Positions 28,401 to 37,549 of a stretch of DNA of 46,264 nucleotides are shown piece by piece. A program made the position numbers and the translations under genes. The stretch's first letter is position 1; each line of letters begins with the position of its first letter. The DNA is from an uncultured Bacteroidota bacterium (GTDB lineage Bacteria; Bacteroidota; Bacteroidia; Chitinophagales; Chitinophagaceae), in the NCBI GenBank assembly GCA_903821465.1, contig CAIJLK010000050.1, positions 1-46,264 on the forward strand, written 5' to 3'. Below the pieces are notes generated by a model, which did not search any database, was not told the DNA's origin, and saw nothing but the letters and a program-made list of their open reading frames with translations.

Positions 28401-30444
28401 GATTAGGATCATTTAGTGATGATTCAATTGCGGCATTCCCATTATTTAAATTAAGCCCAAAAAAGAGATTGTTATATCGGTAGTCACGAACATTTGCGTC
28501 TAAGATATTTGCGTGCATCTCTGCTTCCATGGTTTTATAATCAAAGCCCTTACCTGTTGCAGTTGCTTTTAAGGAAATATTTCCAAGGTTTTTTTCTTGA
28601 CTTAAAATTTTTCCAAGGTTCAATGAATCTAATTGAACAGTTCCTGAAAAAGATTTTTGATCACTCATCGTAGCCTCTATTTTGGCATCACCATCAGAAG
28701 AATGCGCATTAATCTGGGTGCTAAATGCCTTGATAGTTCCTTTAAATTTTCCATTCATTGATACTAAATCCGGTATTCGCAAAAAAACGGGTAAGGTTTT
28801 TGGTGGAGCTACCCCTTCAATATCCTTTCTTCCAGAAATTAACTGAGCAATATTTAAATCGGCATATAGATGATCAACTTTAGGTAAGCCACGAACAATT
28901 CCATTTGCTTTAATGCTACTATTTCCGATACCGCTCAATTCTAGTCGCGGTATTTTCAAGTTGCTCAGATACCCATTCATTTCAGTATTGATACTTATAA
29001 CAGATCTCTGATAACCATGAAGGGTTTTATCGAGTGTGGGAGCTAATAGTAAGATATCGCTGATAGCAAGTTTACTGTTACGCAAATTGGCATTAATCTG
29101 TATGTTTTCAGGGTGGGTTATTATGCTGCCTACTGAAGGATATTTCAGAATAAGTTTTTCTTGAAGAACTGATCTGTCTGTCTTCAATAGCAAATGCTCT
29201 AATTTGGCTTGTTGATCGCTATAATAAAAATGGGTTGAAAACTCAAGGAGCTGTAATCCACTTTTTTCTTTTACTGATAATTTCTGTAACCTGCCTCGAT
29301 AGGTCAATGGGTTTGCATCAAGGCTATCTAATTGCAGGTGCAAATTCCTTAATTGCAAATGCTGAAAATCTATTCCCTTCTTAATAGGAGCAGCATTGTA
29401 ATTATCAAAACTAATATTGTTACTGTCGATCAAAATATTTTTAGCTGTGACCAACCAGTTGGTTGTAGAACTATCTTTTGGCTTTGAAGCCAATTCCTGG
29501 GCTGCTGAATTAGTCTTGCCTATTTTATCAATTGCAAATGCCAAATTTGATTTTGATATGGTTAATTGATCAATGGGGAATATTAATTTATTCAGATCCA
29601 TCTTCCCCATTAATAAAAGCAACTGATCTGCATTCAATTCAGTATGTATTCCTGCAATTGCATCTTTATAATTTAAGGATACATGAACTAACGCTATTTT
29701 GCTCAAACTAATTTCTGGTAACAAAGAATTAGAGGGAGGTTTTTTTTCTTTTGTTTTATCTGAATGCGGTGTAACTAATGGATAAAATTTTTCAAGCTGT
29801 AGGTTGAGAGTTGCTATATTTAAATCTGAGAAATTGAAAATCGACTTCTCAAGATTAAATTCTTTGATGGCAGTTTGCAGACTACCCAAAAATAAATTTG
29901 TGTTTATTCCAGCTACATCATCTTTAAAACGAAAGCTGCAATTTTTTATGTCAATTTTTCCTAAATTAAATTGAAGTGATGTAGATGAATCAGATTTAGA
30001 CTTTTCAGTATTAGTCTTTGAGGCAAAGGCTTGTATAATAAAGTTGTAATTAAAAACAGTGTCTGGCTTATTTCTTTTAATATTCATGCCAATCCCTTCT
30101 AGTTCTACTGCCTTAACTTGCACTTTGTTTTGTAATAATTTAAATAGCGAAATATCAACAGAAAGTCGGTTACACCATAAAAGGCTATCTTTTTGTTGGT
30201 CTTCAAAATAGATTTTTTCTAATAAAATATGATTAGGAAAATCAATTCTCAATTTCGCAATGGAAACTTTAGATTTAAGTTTTTCATTTAACCAACTTAC
30301 TGTTTGGTTTTTTGCAAACTCTTGCACTAATGGAAGCTGAATCAGTATTATGATCAAAATAGCCAAGGCCACTACTATGGCTATGATCCAAGTGAGGAAT
30401 TTTATAAGGAAGCTTGTATATTTTTTGATGGCGGACTTGAGCAT
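25417..30444 (-). CDS. tamB: Translocation/assembly module TamB-like protein (DUF490)
   Basis: 1675 aa; N-terminal TM anchor; long beta-rich AsmA/TamB-like body; C-terminal region EVYLKMNGDLMKPQIGFDIMIADQ...MNKQVFALLLLGRF...GLVKGVDINFDFESQDDYSTG typical of TamB. Adjacent to the BamA-family gene. Confidence 0.88.
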   Translation of the reverse strand: MLKSAIKKYTSFLIKFLTWIIAIVVALAILIIILIQLPLVQEFAKNQTVSWLNEKLKSKVSIAKLRIDFPNHILLEKIYFEDQQKDSLLWCNRLSVDISLFKLLQNKVQVKAVELEGIGMNIKRNKPDTVFNYNFIIQAFASKTNTEKSKSDSSTSLQFNLGKIDIKNCSFRFKDDVAGINTNLFLGSLQTAIKEFNLEKSIFNFSDLNIATLNLQLEKFYPLVTPHSDKTKEKKPPSNSLLPEISLSKIALVHVSLNYKDAIAGIHTELNADQLLLLMGKMDLNKLIFPIDQLTISKSNLAFAIDKIGKTNSAAQELASKPKDSSTTNWLVTAKNILIDSNNISFDNYNAAPIKKGIDFQHLQLRNLHLQLDSLDANPLTYRGRLQKLSVKEKSGLQLLEFSTHFYYSDQQAKLEHLLLKTDRSVLQEKLILKYPSVGSIITHPENIQINANLRNSKLAISDILLLAPTLDKTLHGYQRSVISINTEMNGYLSNLKIPRLELSGIGNSSIKANGIVRGLPKVDHLYADLNIAQLISGRKDIEGVAPPKTLPVFLRIPDLVSMNGKFKGTIKAFSTQINAHSSDGDAKIEATMSDQKSFSGTVQLDSLNLGKILSQEKNLGNISLKATATGKGFDYKTMEAEMHANILDANVRDYRYNNLFFGLNLNNGNAAIESSLNDPNLSYILNASAELNNPFPSFKINFKVDTINLTQLHLAKDQLAFHGRVYGDFQNSNPDSLDGNLMVRNMHLTYQKKTFSTDSIILTAKNEIDYQSLDLNSKPVKMHLLGKYKLTELGTALEHTINQYYQIPGFKDTSFLQQDWNADFRFNTSPLVLRFMPELEGTDTIRASMHFNSALNDLKLNATAALVQYNNYHIKKLIFEAATGKDQLDYHLRLHQAGNPSFIINETSLDGFVKQKSVFGNLIFRDKKFEKNYQLAVILNQLSNGFKVHFNPDSLLLNKQKWLVKEGNYIRYDSTGIYAKDFQFQFRDQSISLNSVNNEIDAPLKLEFKNFDINTITDIAKKDSLFADGIVNGNAIVFDAVSSHPTFTSDIKITNLAYQRNTVGDLLVKVDNIGEDRFNANVELKGKKNQAYLRGTYQTKQGLMNLHLLADSLDMAILKPFSANQLKDASGNVKAKVDIEGSIDKPSVNGVMNFENVSMTSTMLGQKFKIDQDEVRVDATGIHFKEFSLSDSLGNKAILDGNLLTKNFRDYDFDLKLNAHDFNLINSTQADNQLFFGKLNMDADIKITGNLEAPNVNAKLIANKNTDLTVVMPGSNPEIQSREGVVNFIDTKKINDTLTKIIINDSLVKHSVFSALILNTMIETDTAAVFSMIIDSQTGDAITVKGKSNLAVTLDESGKLSLTGLYELEKGTYQFSLNMLKKKFEIVKGSTITWTGDPMSAFVNIAALYKLKASPIDLVEPLLVGQTQTEINKYKQRLPVEVYLKMNGDLMKPQIGFDIMIADQEISKWPLVDEKLQKLRTDESEMNKQVFALLLLGRFVGEDLMQNNTGSTTTGTMVRQSVSGVLSSQLNRVAGGLVKGVDINFDFESQDDYSTGTAKTRTDLKVGMSRTLNNDRIKVNVGANVPIEGTSSAQNASIISSDVQVDYMLSKDGKYMLRTYSKNKYEGVIEGQIIETGVTFIFTVEYDKFKEMFNKPGASDKEKKKKLAKENKVN

Positions 30445-30594
30445 ATTTTCCGATGTCTATTGGGGATTCAAACTCCCTTCATTCTTGAAGGTGAAGTTAG
30501 CATATTTTAAAGCTATATGATCCGAAGATGGCAGGCTTGATTCTTAACCATAAATACTTGCTAACTTCCCGCTTGAATTGAAAAAAAATAAACT

Positions 30595-31359
30595 ATGAAT
30601 AATCAATCAAAAATAGCACTTGTAACTGGCGGAAGCCGTGGACTGGGAAGAGATATGGCATTAAGGCTTGCTGAAAAAGGTAATGATGTTATTATTACTT
30701 ATCAATCAAAAAAAGAAGCAGCAGAAGCAGTAGTTGTTGAAATTGAAAAGATCGGACGCAAAGCAGCGGCTTTATTTCTAGATACGAGCAACTTTAATTC
30801 GCTTGACAATTTCATCGAAGGGTTAAAAGGAATATTAAATACCCAGTGGCAAACAACGCATTTTGATTTTCTTGTAAACAATGCAGGTATGGGTTCAACC
30901 ATTCCATTTGAAAAGGCAACTCCTGAAGATTTTGATCTATTTATGGATGTTCACTTTAAATCTGTTTATTTTTTGATTCAGAAGTCGCTCCCTCTCTTAA
31001 ACAATAATGGAAGAATCGTAAATGTTTCATCAGGATCTACCAGATCATTTGTGTTTGGATATAGCATTTATGCATCTATGAAAGGTGCAATTGAAACACT
31101 TACTAAATATCTCGCAAAAGAATTAGGAAGCAGAGGCATTACTGTAAATGTATTAGCGCCCGGCCCAATTGAAACAGATTTCAATAACGCAGCAATTAGA
31201 AATAATCCAGAACGAAAAGCAATGATGGGCACAATGGCTGCATTGGGCAGAGTTGGACAGGCCAATGATATAGGGGGCATCGTTGCATTTCTCTGTTCAG
31301 AAGATGCGGGTTGGATTACAGGGCAACGGATAGAAGCTTCGGGTGGACTAACTCTCTAA
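30595..31359 (+). CDS. SDR family oxidoreductase
   Basis: ALVTGGSRGLGRDMA cofactor motif, LVNNAGMG, VNVSSGS, YSIYASMKGAIE (YxxxK), C-terminal GGIVAFLCSEDAGWITGQRIEASGGLTL. Confidence 0.93.
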   Translation: MNNQSKIALVTGGSRGLGRDMALRLAEKGNDVIITYQSKKEAAEAVVVEIEKIGRKAAALFLDTSNFNSLDNFIEGLKGILNTQWQTTHFDFLVNNAGMGSTIPFEKATPEDFDLFMDVHFKSVYFLIQKSLPLLNNNGRIVNVSSGSTRSFVFGYSIYASMKGAIETLTKYLAKELGSRGITVNVLAPGPIETDFNNAAIRNNPERKAMMGTMAALGRVGQANDIGGIVAFLCSEDAGWITGQRIEASGGLTL

Positions 31360-32424
31360 TTATTTTTTAGCCCTTTCATATTGCAAAGGCCAATCTATTT
31401 TTTCATTGAGTGCATTTGCTGCATTCAATGGGAAATATGGATTGCGCAGTGATTCTCGCGCTATTAGCACTAGATCGGCTTCGCTATTCAATAAAATATC
31501 TTCTGCCTGCTGGGCTTCTGTTATCAATCCAACTGCAGCAGTTAAGATCCCGGAAGCTGCTTTTATTTTATGGGAAAAGGGAACTTGATATCCTGGGGCA
31601 ACAGGGATTTTGACATTACTAATATTACCTCCTGTTGAACAATCAATCAGATCTACTCCTAGCTCTTTTAGTATAATGCAAACTGAGATAGATTCTTCGA
31701 TAGACCATCCGCCTTCTATCCAATCTGTTGCAGAGATTCGTACAAAAATGGGCAATTCTGCTGGCCAGTTTTCTTGAATTGATTTTACCACTTCGCAGAC
31801 AATTCGAATTCTATTTTCGAAACTGCCACCATATTCATCTGTTCTAAGATTTGATTTGGGAGATAAAAATTCATGCAAAAGATAGCCATGAGCTGCATGT
31901 ATTTCAACAACTTTAAATCCTGCCTGCCATGCTCTTTTTGCGGCTGCACCAAATGCATCCACTACATCTTCAATTCCATCAACACTCAATGCATGAGGCA
32001 AAGAAAAGGAATCATTAAATGCAATAGCACTAGGCCCCACAGTATCCCATCCCTCTTCACCTGACTTTAACAATCCAGCACCTTTCCATGGTGGCTCGCA
32101 ACTTGCTTTTCTTCCAGCATGTGCAAGTTGAATAGCAGGTACCGAACCTTGCTTGATGATAAATTCTGTTATTTTTTTTAAGTTTTGAATATGATCGTCT
32201 TTCCAGATACCTAAATCAAACGGCGAAATTCTACCCTCTGGAACAACAGCACAGGCTTCAGAAATAATCAATCCTGCACCACCAACAGCACGGCTGCCAT
32301 AGTGTACCAAATGCCAATCATTTGCGTACCCATCTTCTGCGGAATACTGACACATTGGAGAAATAGCTATTCTGTTTTTTAAACGAACTGATTTAATATC
32401 GAGTGAGGAATAAAGCTTTGCCAT
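31360..32424 (-). CDS. NADH:flavin oxidoreductase / Old Yellow Enzyme (YqjM-like)
   Basis: RLKNRIAISPMCQYSAEDGYANDWHLVHYGSRAVGGAGLIISE, QLAHAGRKAS, VEIHAAHGYLLHEFLSPKSNLRTDEYGGSFENRIR. Confidence 0.93.
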   Translation of the reverse strand: MAKLYSSLDIKSVRLKNRIAISPMCQYSAEDGYANDWHLVHYGSRAVGGAGLIISEACAVVPEGRISPFDLGIWKDDHIQNLKKITEFIIKQGSVPAIQLAHAGRKASCEPPWKGAGLLKSGEEGWDTVGPSAIAFNDSFSLPHALSVDGIEDVVDAFGAAAKRAWQAGFKVVEIHAAHGYLLHEFLSPKSNLRTDEYGGSFENRIRIVCEVVKSIQENWPAELPIFVRISATDWIEGGWSIEESISVCIILKELGVDLIDCSTGGNISNVKIPVAPGYQVPFSHKIKAASGILTAAVGLITEAQQAEDILLNSEADLVLIARESLRNPYFPLNAANALNEKIDWPLQYERAKK

Positions 32425-32496
32425 AATTTTGAATTCTGATCAAAACTAATAAGTTCTGTTCACAAATATCCAAAGCTAATTTTTGTAACTTTCGAT

Positions 32497-33789
32497 ATGC
32501 TTAAAAAAATCCTGCTAATTCCAGCTTTTGTATCGGTTATTAACTGCTTTGCACAAGCAAAGACAGATAGTCTACTATTGACTATTCTACAAAAGGCAAA
32601 TACAGTTGTTGCAAGAAAAGTTTTAGAAGACCCTCAAACTCATCGACTTCAAATTATTTATACACAGATCAATAGAGACGGACAGAATAAACCCAGTTTT
32701 AAAAATTATTATTATAATTATGATGCAAATAGTTATTTCAATCCAGCATCGATGGTAAAGATGCCTCTGGCATTTTTATCACTTGAAAAATTAAATGAAT
32801 TAAATTATTCAGGGTTGAATAAGTTTACTAGAATGCAATTCGATAGTAATTATGTCGGACAGAAAACACTCCTCAAAGACAGTACTTCTGATACGGGTTA
32901 TCCAAGTATTGCAAACTTTATTAAGCGGGCTTTTTTGATCAGTGAGAACGACCCTTACAATCGGATGTATCAGTTTGTTGGGCAAGAATCAATCAATAGA
33001 ATCCTTCAAAACAAGGGGTACAATCGTTTACGAATTACCCGTCAGTTTATGGGCTATACAGAAGAACAGAATAGACATACCAACCCTATTCTGTTTATAA
33101 ATCCTAATGGAAGTAACCTATATCAACAAGACGGGGCTTACAATTCAAAGCCATTTGACTTTAGCAATCCATTTTTATTAGGCAAAGGGTACTTCAATAA
33201 AAATGATAGTTTAGTTCATGAACCATTTGATTTTACAAAACATAATTATATCCCACTCGAAGATTTTCAACAAATGTTGCAATCGGTTTTGTTTCCTTCA
33301 TCTGTCCCAGAAAAACAAAGATTTAATTTAAAAAAAGAAGATCGAGCTTATCTGCTGAAATTTTTGTCGCAGTATCCATCCGAAACCAGTTATCCAAAAT
33401 ACAATGATTCATTATTTTATGATAGTTATGTAAAATTCTTTTTCCAAGATAGCACGCACCGAATGCCTTCCCATATTCGTGTATTTAATAAAGTAGGATG
33501 GGCTTATGGATTTCTTACCGATGTTTCGTATGTGATTGACCTGAAAAACAAGGTAGAGTATATGTTATCTGCAACGATATATGTGAACCAAGATGGAATT
33601 TTAAATGACAACAAGTATGAATATGAAACAGTTGGGCACCCATTTTTAAATGAATTAGGCAAATCAATATATAATTTCGAATTGAAAAGAAAAAGAGAGT
33701 TTCGATCTGATTTATCTGAATTCAAAATAAAATACGACAAACGCAATCCGTTGGACAAAAGAACAGCAATCATAGAGGTAGATAATTGA
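32497..33789 (+). CDS. Serine hydrolase, class A beta-lactamase-like
   Basis: Signal peptide; SxxK motif NPASMVKMPLAFLSLEKL; SEN motif FLISENDPYNRMY; KVG near the C-terminus (FNKVGWAYGF). Confidence 0.75.
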   Translation: MLKKILLIPAFVSVINCFAQAKTDSLLLTILQKANTVVARKVLEDPQTHRLQIIYTQINRDGQNKPSFKNYYYNYDANSYFNPASMVKMPLAFLSLEKLNELNYSGLNKFTRMQFDSNYVGQKTLLKDSTSDTGYPSIANFIKRAFLISENDPYNRMYQFVGQESINRILQNKGYNRLRITRQFMGYTEEQNRHTNPILFINPNGSNLYQQDGAYNSKPFDFSNPFLLGKGYFNKNDSLVHEPFDFTKHNYIPLEDFQQMLQSVLFPSSVPEKQRFNLKKEDRAYLLKFLSQYPSETSYPKYNDSLFYDSYVKFFFQDSTHRMPSHIRVFNKVGWAYGFLTDVSYVIDLKNKVEYMLSATIYVNQDGILNDNKYEYETVGHPFLNELGKSIYNFELKRKREFRSDLSEFKIKYDKRNPLDKRTAIIEVDN

Positions 33790-33815
33790 GAATCTTTAAG
33801 TAACTTTCAGTCTAT

Positions 33816-34406
33816 ATGTGGTATTATCTTTCAGTATTCGCTGCCGCTTTTTTGGTTGACCTGCTACCGTTCTTTGGCCCGCCCGCATGGACTGTTATGG
33901 TATTTTTTCAAATGAAATTTGATCTCAATATTTGGTTTGTATTGATATCAGGCGTATTAGGATCGGCCTTGGGGAGATACACATTGTTTTTATATATCCC
34001 TTATTTATCTGATCGATATATAAAACTTGAGAAAAACGAAGACCTACACTTTATTGGTGAAAAATTAGCGCATAAGGGTTGGAAGATTCAAATATTTGTA
34101 TTTCTCTATACTTTAATGCCATTGCCCACAACAAGCCTGTTTTCAGCGGCGGGTATCGCTAAAATTAAAGCCATCTATATTGTACCTACATTCTTAGTGG
34201 GCAAATTTTTGAGTGATATGGTTATGGTTTTTTCGGGGGATTATGTAGCCAATAATACAGCAAGTTTTTTAAAAGGATTTCTAACCTGGAAGAGTTTATC
34301 AGGAATATTTCTTGGTGTGTTTATTCTATCAATGTTGCTATTTATTGATTGGCGAAAGCTTTTAATAGAAAAGAAATTATCGTTGAGTTTTCGCATCCTT
34401 AAATAG
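33816..34406 (+). CDS. Polytopic inner membrane protein, possibly VTT/DedA-like
   Basis: Multiple hydrophobic helices; LLPFFGPPAWTVMVFF and LMPLPTTSLFSAAGIAKIK loosely resemble VTT-type membrane proteins. Confidence 0.55.
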   Translation: MWYYLSVFAAAFLVDLLPFFGPPAWTVMVFFQMKFDLNIWFVLISGVLGSALGRYTLFLYIPYLSDRYIKLEKNEDLHFIGEKLAHKGWKIQIFVFLYTLMPLPTTSLFSAAGIAKIKAIYIVPTFLVGKFLSDMVMVFSGDYVANNTASFLKGFLTWKSLSGIFLGVFILSMLLFIDWRKLLIEKKLSLSFRILK

Positions 34407-34410
34407 ATAG

Positions 34411-35520
34411 TTAGATTTTGAAAAAGATCTTCTTTTGATAAAAAAAATGACAGATCCTCCATTCCGTAGCAAATATGGCAACTGAACTGATTATGCCAAT
34501 TAGGTGTGCTGATAAACCAGTGAATTGTAATCCCCCTTTCCCTATTGCTTGGATATATTCGTTAAACCAACGACTACCTACAATTTCGATGAACAAGTAA
34601 ATAAATAGCGAGTTCACACCAACAATTGTGAAAAATAGCAAATATTTTTTGTGTTCCTTGATGTCGATCCACCAATATAATAGTGCTAAAAACAATAGAC
34701 AAAATCCACCAGAAGCAAATACAAATGAACTAGTAGCAATTCGTTTAATAATAGGAGTGATATTGCTATCCATTCCAAATCCAATGATTAAAAAAGCAAT
34801 GCCAAAAATTATCAGCCATTTCATTTTGACTTTTGGTTTAAGCTTTGACAAAAGGAGTTTACCAGCCAATACCCCCCAGATGGTATGTGCTGCAGTTGGA
34901 ATACAATTAATGGCCACCCATCCTCCTTTATTTATTTTATTCATTAAGATCAGATCAACATAATTACCAAAATTTTGTTGATCAGTAAATGGTTGCTCAA
35001 AGCCATTAATATGTGTAAATCGGTAAAGTATTTCTGTCAAAAACAACAAGCCGAAACTAAAAATCAACTGCCATTTAAAATTCCATCGGTATATTAAAAA
35101 AGCAACGAGTGTAGTGAATGATAATTGCGTAAGCACATCCCAAAGTTCAAATGACAAACCATTTGGGCGAACCGCATAATCCAACACGCCCCAGAAAAAA
35201 AGCCAGCCCGAGCGTTTTAAAATCTTAAGAAATGAAGCTGACCAACTAACACCTTCCTGCAATTGACGTTGCAAAGAATAAGCCATGGCTGTGCCGGCCA
35301 TGAACATGAATGCGGGCTGAATTAAATCCCAGAATCTGAGACCATTCCAGGGATGATGAAAAAACTGAATCGTTATGGTTTGCAACCAAGAACCTTCTTG
35401 CATAGCATGCAAATGCTCATATAAACCGGTACTCTCAAGCATTAAAAAAACCATGATCAATCCCCGCATGAAGTCGAGCGACTCTAACCGATTTGATATA
35501 GAATAGTTTCGTTCCATCAT
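34411..35520 (-). CDS. DUF5009 / heparan-alpha-glucosaminide N-acetyltransferase-like membrane acyltransferase
   Basis: RLESLDFMRGLIMVFLMLESTG and multiple TM helices; HHPWNGLRFWDLIQPAFMFMAGTAM is typical of the family. Confidence 0.85.
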   Translation of the reverse strand: MMERNYSISNRLESLDFMRGLIMVFLMLESTGLYEHLHAMQEGSWLQTITIQFFHHPWNGLRFWDLIQPAFMFMAGTAMAYSLQRQLQEGVSWSASFLKILKRSGWLFFWGVLDYAVRPNGLSFELWDVLTQLSFTTLVAFLIYRWNFKWQLIFSFGLLFLTEILYRFTHINGFEQPFTDQQNFGNYVDLILMNKINKGGWVAINCIPTAAHTIWGVLAGKLLLSKLKPKVKMKWLIIFGIAFLIIGFGMDSNITPIIKRIATSSFVFASGGFCLLFLALLYWWIDIKEHKKYLLFFTIVGVNSLFIYLFIEIVGSRWFNEYIQAIGKGGLQFTGLSAHLIGIISSVAIFATEWRICHFFYQKKIFFKI

Positions 35521-36485
35521 TTTTTATCGATTTCTTTTTTGGTAATTACTCTAGGTTGAACATTGCCCAATAAAAACTGTAGGGGGATTTCAAAGCGGCC
35601 TCTCCAAGAATCTTCACTATGATCTTGACCAGGAAAAAATTTAGTTACCCAATTACTTTCAGAGAACCCTTTTTCTATCATTAGTTCATCTACTTTCTTT
35701 TGTAAAGGAGGATACATGGCGTCAAGTGTTTGATCGCCATAATCAAAATAAATTTTATGGTTCTTGGGGTTCGGGAGTTTGATTTTCATATATGAAATAA
35801 ACGCTTCTGGGATTGGATTGTTTTTCTGTATAAAAATACCGGGCCAATGGGTAGATAAACAGGCTGCACCGCCAAAGACATTTGGATATTCGCAGATTGC
35901 ATACATTGAAATTAATCCTCCCATACTACTACCTGCGATGAAAGTATGTGGGGCATCTTTTCTAGTTGCATATTTTTTATCAATTAGAGGCTTCAATTCT
36001 TGAACCAAAAACTTCAAATAACCGTCTGATTGAATTTGATAATTTCCAAAAACCGACACACCATTATTTCTAGCTGAATTAAGTACAAATACTCTTTTCG
36101 CAGAATCTAAACTTTCGAAGGGTTTTTGTGGGAAATAATCGGCATGCCTACTCTTGTCGCCATTCCAAACACCTACTACGATCAGGTCTTGAACTTTTGA
36201 TTCAAGCATTAAGCGAGTAATTATCTTATCAATATCCCATGATTTCTTGTTCCATGTTGTGGTACTGTCAAAAAGCATCTGCCCGTCATGCATATACAAC
36301 ACAGCATATTTTTTCTTGGGCGAATATCCTTCAGGAAGCCACACGTCAATATTTCTTGCATCAACAAATTTGGATGGCATTTTTTCAATGCGTTCAATGG
36401 TTCCTTTCTGAACTTTTGGAAGTGGCTGCGCAAACAAATTAAAAAAGAAAAAAGGTAACCCTAAAGTAAGTAGTAGCTTTCTCAT
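35517..36485 (-). CDS. Alpha/beta hydrolase, putative esterase (Fes/D-type)
   Basis: Signal peptide; RNIDVWLPEGYSPKKKYAVLYMHDGQMLFD; nucleophile elbow IAGSSMGGLISMYA; FPGQDHSEDSWRGR. Confidence 0.88.
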   Translation of the reverse strand: MRKLLLTLGLPFFFFNLFAQPLPKVQKGTIERIEKMPSKFVDARNIDVWLPEGYSPKKKYAVLYMHDGQMLFDSTTTWNKKSWDIDKIITRLMLESKVQDLIVVGVWNGDKSRHADYFPQKPFESLDSAKRVFVLNSARNNGVSVFGNYQIQSDGYLKFLVQELKPLIDKKYATRKDAPHTFIAGSSMGGLISMYAICEYPNVFGGAACLSTHWPGIFIQKNNPIPEAFISYMKIKLPNPKNHKIYFDYGDQTLDAMYPPLQKKVDELMIEKGFSESNWVTKFFPGQDHSEDSWRGRFEIPLQFLLGNVQPRVITKKEIDKK

Positions 36486-36496
36486 TGGTTAGATTT

Positions 36497-36739
36497 TTAG
36501 ATTGATGATTTATGAAATAGTTGTTTGTATGCTGCATCATCCATATATTCTAAGATATCCCCAGGCTGACATTCTAGGGTTTTACAAATTTCTTCCAAAG
36601 TTGAAAATCGAATTGCTTTTGCTTTACCGCTTTTTAAAATACTCATATTTGAGATGGTGATCCCAACACGATCACTGAGTTCTGTTAAACTCATTTTACG
36701 GCGAGCTAATACAATATCTAAGTTAACTACTATGGGCAT
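36497..36739 (-). CDS. Small XRE/Cro-CI-type helix-turn-helix protein
   Basis: MPIVVNLDIVLARRKMSLTELSDRVGITISNMSILKSGKAKAIRFSTLEEICKTLECQPGDILEYM. Confidence 0.9.
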   Translation of the reverse strand: MPIVVNLDIVLARRKMSLTELSDRVGITISNMSILKSGKAKAIRFSTLEEICKTLECQPGDILEYMDDAAYKQLFHKSSI

Positions 36740-36740
36740 A

Positions 36741-37448
36741 TTAGATGGTTAAGTCTTGATCGTGTTGAATTTGATACCCAGTATAGAATGCTTTTGCGAT
36801 AATCATGATAAATAAGGCAGCAAGAAAATAGCCCCAACCTAAATGATAATTGGGGTTGGCTATCATAAAAATGGGATTTTGGAAATTAGTCAACGTAGAT
36901 TTAAACTGAAGACTAATATAGAATTGTTTGCCCCATATGTAAATAATAAACATTAAAATTTCAAAGGCCAATAAAGAGAATCCTAGATTGCGCAATTTCA
37001 GGTAATTGGTTTTTGTAAAGATTTTCCCTTGTCGAATATTATCTATAAAAAATGCCAATTGCCAACTAAAATAAGCTAATAATAAAAAGAATAAACACTG
37101 AGGCAAGAGTAATAAACTTCTTGCCTGAAAGCTGGTTGGCTTTATATAGGCAGTTCCCGTTTCAAAATCAATTTTTGAGACAGTATTTCCTCTAGTCTGG
37201 ATTTGATTAAATGGAAAGTCAGTTTTATAATTCAAATTCACGGTATCGGCACCTACGGCTGTATTAAAATCTACCGGAATGGCAATCCCCTGTTTATACT
37301 CTCCTGATAATTTTCCCATGAACTGGTAGGTACTAAAATCAAAAAATAGATGCAATAACATGATCAGTGATAAAGCAAAAAATAAAGCACTTGCAGCAAT
37401 TATACCAACAACCGAAAACCGGTCAAGCAACAGATTGATTAGCTTCAT
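36741..37448 (-). CDS. DUF2975 domain-containing membrane protein
   Basis: 4-TM protein with LAFFIDNIRQGKIFTKTNYLKLRNLGFSLLAFE, typical of DUF2975; immediately upstream of the XRE gene. Confidence 0.8.
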   Translation of the reverse strand: MKLINLLLDRFSVVGIIAASALFFALSLIMLLHLFFDFSTYQFMGKLSGEYKQGIAIPVDFNTAVGADTVNLNYKTDFPFNQIQTRGNTVSKIDFETGTAYIKPTSFQARSLLLLPQCLFFLLLAYFSWQLAFFIDNIRQGKIFTKTNYLKLRNLGFSLLAFEILMFIIYIWGKQFYISLQFKSTLTNFQNPIFMIANPNYHLGWGYFLAALFIMIIAKAFYTGYQIQHDQDLTI

Positions 37449-37549
37449 TTCAATAATTTTATACCGTAATATAGATATTTATTATTGTTATTCAATAATA
37501 AATATAAATTAAGATAGTTGGCAATACTTGATGCAAAGAGTATGACTAA

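Noticed and set aside
32497-33789. Possible antibiotic-resistance beta-lactamase
   Set aside because: Only general SxxK/SEN/KVG motifs are visible; the protein is long and divergent, so a resistance claim is unsupported.
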